A stretch of DNA of 7,417 bases, from positions 1-7,417 of the forward strand of contig JAKVCF010000114.1 in the NCBI GenBank assembly GCA_022447335.1, read 5' to 3'. How positions within the stretch are numbered: the first letter of the stretch is position 1; each line of letters begins with the position of its first letter. This document shows, one piece after another, positions 1 to 5,705 of the stretch. Made by a program: the position numbers and the translations under genes. Below the pieces are notes generated by a model. It saw only the letters and a list, made by a program, of their open reading frames with translations, was not told the DNA's origin and did no database searches. The stretch comes from Planctomycetota bacterium (GTDB lineage Bacteria > Planctomycetota > UBA1135).

Positions 1-639
1 TTCTTCCTCAAGCGTCACCGTGGCTTGGCGGTGACCGAGCGTTTTTTTCCCTTCCGACTCTGTTCCACCAGCCCGGCTCGCATGGAGTGGGACAATCACG
101 TGATCATGAGGCGCAGTGGCTTTGATGTGCCCAGTCCGGTTGCCGTGGGGGAAAGTCGCTCGACCTTTGCGGTGCCGGCTGAGTCTTTTCTGATTACGCG
201 TGAAGTTAAAGGGCCGAATCTGCATGACGTGTTGCGGGATGGGGTAATTGGCGACTCAGGCAGTCGAGAGGCCAGTGTGTCGCAGGCCATGATGCGCGAT
301 CTAGCCGGCCTGATCCGCCGCCTACACAGCAGTGGTTTTATTCACCGTGATCTCTACTGTGTGCATCTCATCGTGGCCGATGACTCTCGTTGGGGTCGGC
401 CCTACCTGGTCGATTTGCAGCGCGTCGAGCAACGATTTCCACCGCGTCGTCGCTGGCTGATCAAAGATCTCGCCGCTCTGCTGCATTCATTACCTTCTAA
501 TGTGAGTCGCACCGATCGTCTGCGGTTTCTAAAGTTCTATCTTGGCAAAACCCGTGTTGATCCATCCGTCAAGCGCTGGGCGCGTGAAGTGGTGAACAAA
601 CAGGTGCGCATGGCACAACACCAGCCGAAGTATCCGTGA
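1..639 (+). CDS. waaP: Lipopolysaccharide core heptose kinase, WaaP/RfaP family (5' end outside window)
   Basis: Predicted kinase that phosphorylates inner-core heptose of lipopolysaccharide at the cytoplasmic face of the inner membrane, which stabilises the outer membrane. The frame is open to the window edge. Its first visible residues, FFLKRHRG, match the segment of E. coli WaaP that carries the ATP-binding lysine (FLKWHRG), so the true start lies upstream. A TTG at 25 would delete that lysine and is not the start. Numbering from base 1, the lysine is residue 4, MEWDN follows near 29-33, the catalytic loop HRDLYCVH is at 115-122 with catalytic Asp117, and the metal-binding motif DLQR begins at Asp138. 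The RRRW...KDL segment typical of WaaP comes next. The 212 visible codons fit a family length of about 265 residues, so roughly 50 residues are missing. The stop overlaps the next gene by 4 nt. The family is clear; the exact heptose position is inferred from homology. Confidence 0.9.
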   Translation, partial: FFLKRHRGLAVTERFFPFRLCSTSPARMEWDNHVIMRRSGFDVPSPVAVGESRSTFAVPAESFLITREVKGPNLHDVLRDGVIGDSGSREASVSQAMMRDLAGLIRRLHSSGFIHRDLYCVHLIVADDSRWGRPYLVDLQRVEQRFPPRRRWLIKDLAALLHSLPSNVSRTDRLRFLKFYLGKTRVDPSVKRWAREVVNKQVRMAQHQPKYP

Positions 640-1430
640 TCCGATCTCCCTTGCACGCGATGGCGCGCGTTGACTTGCGAACGCCGAACAAGACGCACGA
701 TTGGCGTGACCTCGAGGAGCCAGCGGTTGTGCAAGCGAGGCGTTCTTTGACGAGATTCCTTCTGTGTGGCTTTACGTTTCGTGCGACGCCAGTTGCAATT
801 AATGGAGTGCTTCGCTTTCGCTGGCGGATTCGTCCACTCAAGCTCTGGGAATATGCGCGAGGCTGGGTGGCGGCACCGGTGACTGCTGGCCAGAAGTTAT
901 TGGACGTTGGCGGGGGAGGCACTTTGCCACCTTGCTTTGCGGCGACGCAAGGAGCCGAGGTTTTCGTGCTCGACCCGGACACGCAATTGAATCAGGCGAC
1001 CGATCGTTTGGCACATGCGCGCGGATGGGCGATTACCACCTCCGCTGCTGACCTCGCTGCCGAGCAGGAAGCCTGGCCCGTGGGTTGGCCGGTAGGGGCC
1101 TTTGATGCGATTCACAGTTACTGCGTAGTCGAGCATATTCCCTATGCCGGACAGGAGCGATTACTGAAGAGGCTGGCGCATGCACTCGGGCCGGGCGGGC
1201 GCATGGTGCTGACCTTTGAGTATGGCGAGCAGGCGCCGGGAGAAGCGCCTTGGCGCGATCGAGAGCGCCTTGATCGTATGGTTGAGCTGATGATGGAGGC
1301 AGGCTTACAGTTGGTCGAGCCGACCGACTTCGAAGATGCTGGGCATCGAGAGGTGCTCGATCGTCGTTACCCCGAGGCGCCTTTCGCCTTCGGCATGCTG
1401 GTTCTCGAAAAGCCTTTACGGGTATCCTGA
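636..1430 (+). CDS. Class I SAM-dependent methyltransferase, substrate unknown
   Basis: Predicted cytoplasmic methyltransferase of 264 residues with a Rossmann-like fold. Motif I is LLDVGGGGT (88-96), a variant of the usual GxGxG SAM loop. The acidic residue after strand 2 is Asp113 in VLDPD. Motif II/post-II is FDAIHSYCVVEHIP (156-169), resembling the D-x-(I/V)-x-x-x-x-V-x-E-H-x form of Methyltransf_11/25 small-molecule enzymes. LGPGGRMVLT (184-193) is the strand-5 region. About 80 N-terminal residues precede the SAM core, rich in Arg and aromatic residues, and may form the substrate lid. I chose the GTG start because its GTGA overlaps the waaP stop, the usual arrangement for translational coupling. 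An ATG at 660 would remove 8 residues and is a possible alternative. Its position after waaP suggests an envelope or lipopolysaccharide substrate, but nothing in the sequence fixes this. No close named homologue is recognised. Confidence 0.85.
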   Translation: MIRSPLHAMARVDLRTPNKTHDWRDLEEPAVVQARRSLTRFLLCGFTFRATPVAINGVLRFRWRIRPLKLWEYARGWVAAPVTAGQKLLDVGGGGTLPPCFAATQGAEVFVLDPDTQLNQATDRLAHARGWAITTSAADLAAEQEAWPVGWPVGAFDAIHSYCVVEHIPYAGQERLLKRLAHALGPGGRMVLTFEYGEQAPGEAPWRDRERLDRMVELMMEAGLQLVEPTDFEDAGHREVLDRRYPEAPFAFGMLVLEKPLRVS

Positions 1431-1445
1431 GGGGTCAGCAAGATC

Positions 1446-2354
1446 ATGGAGAAGCTGCAAACGATTCGCCTTCACGAGGTCGCCCCCCGCGACGGTCTAC
1501 AGAACGAGGGGGTGATGCTCAGCGTCGATGTAAAGATGCAGCTGCTTGAGCGCCTCGCGTCTTCTCGCCCCGCAAGCATCGAAGTTGGCTCCTTTGTGCG
1601 TCCCGACTTGCTACCACAAATGGCTGATACACCGGAGGTCTGCGCACGGTTGGCCGATGCGGAATGGGCATTGGAAGCACGTACTGCGGGGGTGAGATTT
1701 GCTGGTCTAGTGCCGAACCGGCGTGGTTTCGAACGTATCCTGAAGACTAATCTCGATGAAATCACCTTGCTGGTTTCGGCGACCGATGGTCACAGTAAGG
1801 CCAACGTCAACAAGACTGTGGCGGAGGCGCTTGAAGAGTCGAGTGCGCTGATTCACGAGGCGCGTGAGGCAGGGCGCTTTTCACGCTTGTACATTTCGAT
1901 GGCTTTTCGCTGCCCGATCGAAGGGCAGACTGATCCAGCTCAGGTACTAGACATCGTGCGTGCGGTTTACGAAGCCGGCGCGGATCGAATTTTGCTTTCG
2001 GATACGCTTGGGGTGGCCGAGCGTGGCGACGTGGAGCAGTTAGTGGCAGGCGTGCTCAACTTTGCCGATCCTTACCGTATTGGTCTGCATATGCACGACA
2101 CCTACGGCCACGCCGTGGAAAACTGTCACGCAGCTTGGGAGATGGGTATTGCTGACTTCGATGCCGCCACGGGTGGAACTGGGGGGTGCCCCTTTGCTCC
2201 AGGGGCCAAGGGGAACTTGGCAACCGAAGAGTTACTCGACGTGCTCCCGAGCTGGGGTGCGAGTTGCGCGACCGATTTACAACAGATCCGCGCGACCGCC
2301 GCGTGGTTGGGCGCAGAGCTCTTGCAAGGGGACCCGGTGCCGAATCGCGCTTAG
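1446..2354 (+). CDS. mvaB: 3-hydroxy-3-methylglutaryl-CoA lyase
   Basis: Predicted to cleave HMG-CoA to acetyl-CoA and acetoacetate, the last step of leucine degradation (also named liuE), as a cytoplasmic divalent-metal TIM-barrel enzyme. The 302 residues match the usual bacterial length. Visible family motifs are RDGLQNE (15-21, with catalytic Arg15 and metal ligand Asp16), Glu46 in EVGSF, LSDTLGV with Asp186, HMHDTYG with metal ligands His215 and His217, the cysteine loop GGCP with Cys248, and GNLATE with metal ligand Asn257. All residues known to be essential in the human enzyme appear to be present. Two positions are less usual: FRCP at 154-157, where Gly normally precedes Cys, and Thr245 in GGTGGCP, where Leu is normal. 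The gene follows the methyltransferase by 15 nt, with a poor GAGG-like ribosome site 13 nt before ATG. Its last four bases overlap the convergent lipoprotein gene. Confidence 0.93.
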   Translation: MEKLQTIRLHEVAPRDGLQNEGVMLSVDVKMQLLERLASSRPASIEVGSFVRPDLLPQMADTPEVCARLADAEWALEARTAGVRFAGLVPNRRGFERILKTNLDEITLLVSATDGHSKANVNKTVAEALEESSALIHEAREAGRFSRLYISMAFRCPIEGQTDPAQVLDIVRAVYEAGADRILLSDTLGVAERGDVEQLVAGVLNFADPYRIGLHMHDTYGHAVENCHAAWEMGIADFDAATGGTGGCPFAPGAKGNLATEELLDVLPSWGASCATDLQQIRATAAWLGAELLQGDPVPNRA

Positions 2355-3487
2355 TCGCGACCTGAGCCGGTGACCAAGTAGACTGCGAAGGAGGCGAGCC
2401 AGTGTTCGCCGGCGTAGTCGCCCGAGAAGACGTAGCCGAGCCCAGATTCATAGTGCGCTGCGGCAGCAGCTTTGCAGACGGGAATTCGTGCATCGCCCTG
2501 TGGTAGCGCTGAAGCCACGCCGAGCCAGCACCAGGCGCGGTGCAGATTGAGCCCTGCTAGGTGGACCAGCTTGCCATCGGTGACGTCGGTCACGCCAACC
2601 GGTTCGAGTAGGCGCGGTACCTCAGCCTTGGCTAGGCCGGGCAGGAAACTATCTAACCAGACGGAATACTCTGGGGCCGGTAACACGCGTCGCATGAGGT
2701 CAGCTTCGTTGAGGCAGGAGGAAAAGAAGTCCTCACCTGAGGGCTCCATGTGTGCAGGGTAATTGCGATCAGCGAGGTAGTAATCACGCGCTCGCTGCGT
2801 CACGACTGCACTCAACGTTTGATTGCCGACTACGTTGGCGTAGTCGAGGATCTGGCCCAACGCGAAACCGGTGTCGCGGTGCTCGCCAATGCGGATTGGC
2901 CATTGCAGTCGTTCCAAATATGGCGGTATCTTGGCGACCAAGTAGTCTTCGAGTGGGCGGATGGCTTCGCGCCAGCGATGCACGGCCTCATGATCTGGAA
3001 CCTCTTTGTTCCAAGCATGTAGCTCGGCCGCTAAGCGCAGAGCCCAGGCCCAACCGTACATGCGTTCAAATGACTTTTGCCCTGGCTCTTCAAAATAGGC
3101 GACTTCGGCTTCGATGTTGGCACGCGTCAAATGGGTGTCGAGCGCAGCATGAACGGCCTGATTCCGTTGTGAGGTCTGCGGGCCAACGCGCAGTAAGCGA
3201 ATCAGCATCCAATGTCCGTGCACCGAAGAATGCCAGTCAAAGCTGCCGTAGAAAGCTGGGTGCATTTCACGTGGGCCGCGCACGCCGGCAGCATCGAAGA
3301 TCACATTGCCAGGCTTATTGGGGTACTCGCGTACAATTCCTTCGACGGCCAAGCCCGCGAAGCGATCAGCCAGTTCGGCGGTTAGCTGGGGTAGAGTCGA
3401 GCCGGATGTCTCCACGGCGGAATCACCGGGGGCCTGACAGCCCCCCAGGAGTGCGATTAGGGCCGAGGTAGCGAGTAGCAAGTGCAT
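2351..3487 (-). CDS. DUF2891-type lipoprotein of unknown function
   Basis: A 378-residue exported protein. The N-terminus is a short lipoprotein signal peptide: a hydrophobic stretch at 3-14, then the lipobox LLGGC with the lipidated Cys17. Gln at the +2 position would, by E. coli Lol rules, send it to the outer membrane. The mature part is mostly helical in appearance, with dense aromatic, His and Arg motifs: HPAFYGSFDWHSSVHGHW (76-93), RMYGWAWAL (142-150), GEHRDTGFALG (201-211), EPSGEDFFSSCLNEADL (248-264), HLAGLNLHRAWCW (309-321) and GDYAGEHWLASFAVYL (356-371). From memory this pattern is that of DUF2891, an uncharacterised family. The clustered polar residues suggest an enzyme or ligand binder, possibly an alpha/alpha-toroid, but that is inference. 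It converges on mvaB with a 4-nt overlap and diverges from the crotonase gene. No ribosome site is evident before its ATG. Confidence 0.85.
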   Translation of the reverse strand: MHLLLATSALIALLGGCQAPGDSAVETSGSTLPQLTAELADRFAGLAVEGIVREYPNKPGNVIFDAAGVRGPREMHPAFYGSFDWHSSVHGHWMLIRLLRVGPQTSQRNQAVHAALDTHLTRANIEAEVAYFEEPGQKSFERMYGWAWALRLAAELHAWNKEVPDHEAVHRWREAIRPLEDYLVAKIPPYLERLQWPIRIGEHRDTGFALGQILDYANVVGNQTLSAVVTQRARDYYLADRNYPAHMEPSGEDFFSSCLNEADLMRRVLPAPEYSVWLDSFLPGLAKAEVPRLLEPVGVTDVTDGKLVHLAGLNLHRAWCWLGVASALPQGDARIPVCKAAAAAHYESGLGYVFSGDYAGEHWLASFAVYLVTGSGRD

Positions 3488-3530
3488 GCGGGCAGTCTAG
3501 GCGTCTCGCACGTAGAATCTGGGGCCCGCG
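3488..3530. promoter_or_regulatory. 43-nt divergent intergenic region between the lipoprotein and liuC genes
   Basis: The only divergent gap in the window, so at least part of the promoter for each flanking gene should lie here or just inside the opposite coding region. On the plus strand TAGAAT at 3513-3518 resembles a -10 box, but no good -35 box stands at the right distance, and the implied leader would be only a few bases. On the minus strand TAGACT (complement of 3494-3499) is a weaker candidate. GGGCCC at 3522-3527 is a short palindrome. No convincing ribosome site precedes either start codon. The location is supported by the gene layout; the exact elements are speculative. Confidence 0.4.
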
Positions 3531-4316
3531 ATGAGTGATGCCTCTCCCGTGACTCTCGAACGTGACGGCCACGCTGCCTGGCTGACGCTGAACCGCCCGG
3601 AAGCGCGCAACGCGCTTTCCCTTCCGACCCTGAATTTATTGCGCGATCTGCTTGCGGAGATTCGTGCCGATGACTCGATCTGGGCGGTGGTCTTGACCGG
3701 TGCAGGTGACAAGGCTTTTTGCGCAGGGGCTGACCTGAAGGAGCGCCGTGTCATGCCAGAAGATATGGTGCCGCAGTTCGTGCGTCAGATTAGGGCCACG
3801 ATGGACGACATTGCGTCGCTGCCGCAGCCGACTATCGCTGCGATGAACGGCCACGCTTTCGGTGGAGGCTGTGAAATGGCGTTGGCATGCGACCTGCGCA
3901 TTCTCGATGAGGGAGCCATGATCGGGCTAACTGAAACCAGCTTGGCGATCATTCCAGGTGCTGGCGGCTGTGTCCGCTTGCCATATCTGGTCGGAGCGGC
4001 GAAGGCAAAGGAGCTCATCTTGCTAGCGCGTCGTCTCGGTGCTGCCGAAGCGCAAAGTATTGGCTTGGTACATGAGGTTGCGCCTGCTGGTCGGGCTCGT
4101 GAGCAGGCTTCGGCCATGCTGGCGGCTTTGCAGAAGAATGGCCCTCTCGCCCTGCGTGCAGCCAAGGATGCTATCGATGGGGGTTTGGATCGCACGGTCG
4201 AGCAGGCTCTCGAATACGAGGCAGCCTGCTATCAGCGTATTATTCCGACCGAAGATCGGCTGGAAGCGCTCGCTGCTTTCGCCGAAAAAAGGGCTCCGGA
4301 TTTCGCTGGCCGCTAG
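3531..4316 (+). CDS. liuC: Enoyl-CoA hydratase/isomerase family protein, probable methylglutaconyl-CoA hydratase
   Basis: Crotonase-fold enzyme of 261 residues, predicted to hydrate 3-methylglutaconyl-CoA to HMG-CoA in leucine catabolism. The closest protein I can recall is human AUH. Shared stretches are FCAGADLKER (63-72), FVRQIRA (83-89), DIASLPQPTIAA (93-104), ALACDLR (117-123), LAIIPGAGG (138-146), the AKELI helix, and the C-terminal ACYQ..IPT.DRLE..AAF.EKR block. Oxyanion-hole residues lie in CAGAD (64-68) and GHAFGGG (107-113). Both hydratase acid/base glutamates are present, Glu115 in GGGCE and Glu135 in GLTE, which favours a hydratase over an isomerase. The family is certain. The substrate is inferred from AUH-like motifs and from the HMG-CoA lyase gene 1.2 kb away, which would use its product. 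A broader 2-enoyl-CoA hydratase is the alternative. It is the first gene of a probable three-gene plus-strand unit. Confidence 0.85.
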   Translation: MSDASPVTLERDGHAAWLTLNRPEARNALSLPTLNLLRDLLAEIRADDSIWAVVLTGAGDKAFCAGADLKERRVMPEDMVPQFVRQIRATMDDIASLPQPTIAAMNGHAFGGGCEMALACDLRILDEGAMIGLTETSLAIIPGAGGCVRLPYLVGAAKAKELILLARRLGAAEAQSIGLVHEVAPAGRAREQASAMLAALQKNGPLALRAAKDAIDGGLDRTVEQALEYEAACYQRIIPTEDRLEALAAFAEKRAPDFAGR

Positions 4317-4326
4317 GTCGCGTGAC

Positions 4327-4758
4327 ATGGCTCAGAAGAAGTACCTCGACGGGCGAGTCTTCACCTCGCTGCTTTTCCTCTCTTTTGCGGCGTGGGTTTG
4401 GTTTTTCTTTTGGTCGCCGAACAAGAGGGCGGCTATGGATCTGATCCATCGACGCACCCAGCCCACCGAGGTCGGCGAACTGCATTTTCCGTTGACTGTT
4501 CGCATTGCGCATGAGGGCACTGGCCGAGCAGTGCCCGGTGCAATGGTCGAGTGGGAAGCTCTCGATGGCATGAGCGCGCAGATGCGTACAGACAATACGG
4601 GGGAGGTGCTACTGATGCTGCCAGGCCTCGGTAAGTATCGTCTGCGCGTGCTCGATAACCCTGGCGGGGGGCATGGTCCGACTGAAATTCCGTATCGCTA
4701 CAAGATCGGAGCCGAACGGGAACCGGTCACGATACCAGTGCCTTTGCGCGGTGATTGA
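4327..4758 (+). CDS. Small membrane-anchored protein with probable periplasmic beta-sandwich domain
   Basis: A 143-residue protein that I cannot assign to a named family. Residues 1-10 are basic and polar, 11-29 form one strongly hydrophobic aromatic-rich segment with no cleavage site or lipobox, and the rest is soluble. This predicts a signal anchor with the C-terminal domain in the periplasm. Residues about 53-137 alternate hydrophobic and polar residues, with the features A-V-P-G-A-x-V-E-W (68-76), T-D-N-T-G-E-V (88-94) and Y-R-L-R-V (104-108). These recall carboxypeptidase-regulatory or prealbumin-like beta-sandwich domains (P-x-A-x-V, then D-x-x-G, then Y-x-L-x-V). I chose ATG 4327 because the frame upstream lies inside liuC and reads as a shadow. 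The gap to liuC is 10 nt with no clear ribosome site. TGATG joins it to the next gene. Possible role: binding or scaffold module acting with the next gene. Confidence 0.75.
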   Translation: MAQKKYLDGRVFTSLLFLSFAAWVWFFFWSPNKRAAMDLIHRRTQPTEVGELHFPLTVRIAHEGTGRAVPGAMVEWEALDGMSAQMRTDNTGEVLLMLPGLGKYRLRVLDNPGGGHGPTEIPYRYKIGAEREPVTIPVPLRGD

Positions 4759-5000
4759 TGAGCGATTTCGCGCGTAAACGGCAGTTGGCCCGCATCGTGG
4801 TCGGCGGCTTGGCGGTCGGGTTGATTGCGCTCTTGCTAATCGAGAGTCAGGCCGTCCAGATTGGGTTGACGGTTTTCGTTGTGCTCTGCCTTCTGGTGCA
4901 GCGTGCGATCTGGCGTTGCCCGAAATGTGGAATTCCGCCTTCGGCTTTGCCCTGGGGGGCGCCGGCGGAATGTCGGTATTGTCAGCAGAGCTTGCGCTGA
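4758..5000 (+). CDS. Small membrane protein with C-terminal zinc ribbon
   Basis: An 80-residue protein of unknown function. After a basic N-terminus (RKRQLAR) come two adjacent hydrophobic segments, about 12-28 and 33-48, split by a short polar turn (ESQ), then a C-terminal mini-domain with two CxxC knuckles: Cys54/Cys57 in CPKCG and Cys72/Cys75 in CRYCQ. A CxxC-14-CxxC layout is typical of a zinc ribbon. With two membrane passes and a basic N-terminus, both ends are predicted to be cytoplasmic. The ATG overlaps the stop of the upstream gene by one base (TGATG), so translation is probably coupled. A TTG one codon earlier is possible but less likely. The two products could form a complex spanning the inner membrane, which is inference only. 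The gene ends 3 nt before the stop of the convergent Sel1 gene. Size and composition fit a real gene, but no family name is claimed. Confidence 0.75.
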   Translation: MSDFARKRQLARIVVGGLAVGLIALLLIESQAVQIGLTVFVVLCLLVQRAIWRCPKCGIPPSALPWGAPAECRYCQQSLR

Positions 5001-5003
5001 CGC

Positions 5004-5705
5004 TTAGAGGTTTCCGCCGCCCTGGGAGAGTGCTTTCCAATGGTTCGCCTGACTCATGTCCTGGCGAACGCCACGCCCGGTGGCAAAGAGCGCTGCGAGG
5101 TTGTGCTGCGCCGAAGTTAGACCCTGTTCGGCCGCCTTGCGTACCCAGTGCGCAGCTTCGGCTTCGTCTACCGGAGTGCCCTGTCCGTGCAGGAATGCCA
5201 AGCCGAGCGCTTCTTGCGCTGCCGCATGACCCTGCTCGGCGGCGGCGTGGAACCAGAGGTAAGCTTTCGCGTGATCTTGCTCGACTCCGATCGCGTCGGC
5301 ATAGATTACGGCGAGGTTGTATTGAGCATTCGGATGACTCGCTTCGGCAGCGGCCAAGTAGCACTCGCGGGCGCGTTCGAGATCTTGGGGCAACCCGTCG
5401 CCTTCCTGGAGCAGAATGCCTAAGTTGACCAACGCGTCCGGGTGGCCGGCGGCAGCCGAAACGCGAAGCCAACGCAGTGATTCCGATCGATTCTGTGGCA
5501 CGCCATCACCATGATGGCAGCCAAGCGACAAGTTGTAGGCTGCTTCGGGCAAACCTTGCTCGGCCGCAGCGCGGAACCAGTCCATAGCCAAAGCGACGTT
5601 TTTTTCGACGCCATCGCCAACGAGATAGCAAATGCCAAGGTTGAACTGAGAAGCAGCATCGCCTTGCTCAGCGAGGGAACGGATTTCGGCGAAGTCGGGA
5701 CTCAT
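5004..5705 (-). CDS. Sel1-repeat (TPR-like) protein, six repeats
   Basis: A 233-residue protein that is almost all Sel1 repeats. There are six consecutive units of exactly 36 residues (12-47, 48-83, 84-119, 120-155, 156-191, 192-227), with an 11-residue N-terminal cap and a 6-residue tail. The unit consensus is A-E-x-G-x-x-x-A-x-x-N-L-G near the start, G-D-G-V-x-x-D/N in the middle and A-x-x-W-x-x-x-A at the end. Sel1 repeats form alpha/alpha solenoids that bind proteins. There is no signal peptide or membrane segment, so the protein is predicted cytoplasmic, unlike many exported Sel1 proteins. Unit 4 is the most diverged: Gly of AEQG is replaced (AEAS) and GDG becomes AIG. It follows ettA by 30 nt on the same strand and is probably co-transcribed. 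An AAGGA-like site lies about 14 nt before ATG, farther than ideal. The binding partner is unknown. Confidence 0.93.
   Translation of the reverse strand: MSPDFAEIRSLAEQGDAASQFNLGICYLVGDGVEKNVALAMDWFRAAAEQGLPEAAYNLSLGCHHGDGVPQNRSESLRWLRVSAAAGHPDALVNLGILLQEGDGLPQDLERARECYLAAAEASHPNAQYNLAVIYADAIGVEQDHAKAYLWFHAAAEQGHAAAQEALGLAFLHGQGTPVDEAEAAHWVRKAAEQGLTSAQHNLAALFATGRGVRQDMSQANHWKALSQGGGNL
5025..5672 (-). repeat. Six tandem 108-nt units encoding Sel1 repeats
   Basis: The stretch encodes six in-phase 36-residue Sel1 units with no linker and no insertion. The similarity is at protein level; I see no long identical DNA repeats, so this is an old, diverged expansion rather than a recent or unstable tandem repeat. 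Confidence 0.85.

Noticed and set aside
569..982. Minus-strand open frame antisense to the waaP-methyltransferase junction.
   Set aside because: No recognisable protein features, and both plus-strand genes are strongly supported there.
2188..2206. Six-pair GC hairpin GCCCCT/AGGGGC that might be a terminator or attenuator.
   Set aside because: It lies within the codons for the conserved Cys-Pro-Phe-Ala-Pro-Gly loop of HMG-CoA lyase, has no following T-run, and is explained by coding constraint.
2752..3471. Open plus-strand frame of 239 codons antisense to the lipoprotein gene.
   Set aside because: Arg/Ala/Ser-rich product with no motif, while the minus strand carries a signal peptide, lipobox and family motifs. 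It is a shadow frame.
4039..4326. Possible long N-terminal extension of the small anchored protein into the crotonase gene.
   Set aside because: The extension is the +1 frame of a well-conserved crotonase C-terminus and reads as basic noise; the membrane anchor begins naturally after ATG 4327.
4609..5472. Long open minus-strand frame of 287 codons across the small membrane genes and the Sel1 gene.
   Set aside because: Composition is Arg/Ser/Pro-rich low-complexity, no domain is visible, and it overlaps well-supported genes on both strands. It is an antisense shadow in GC-rich DNA.
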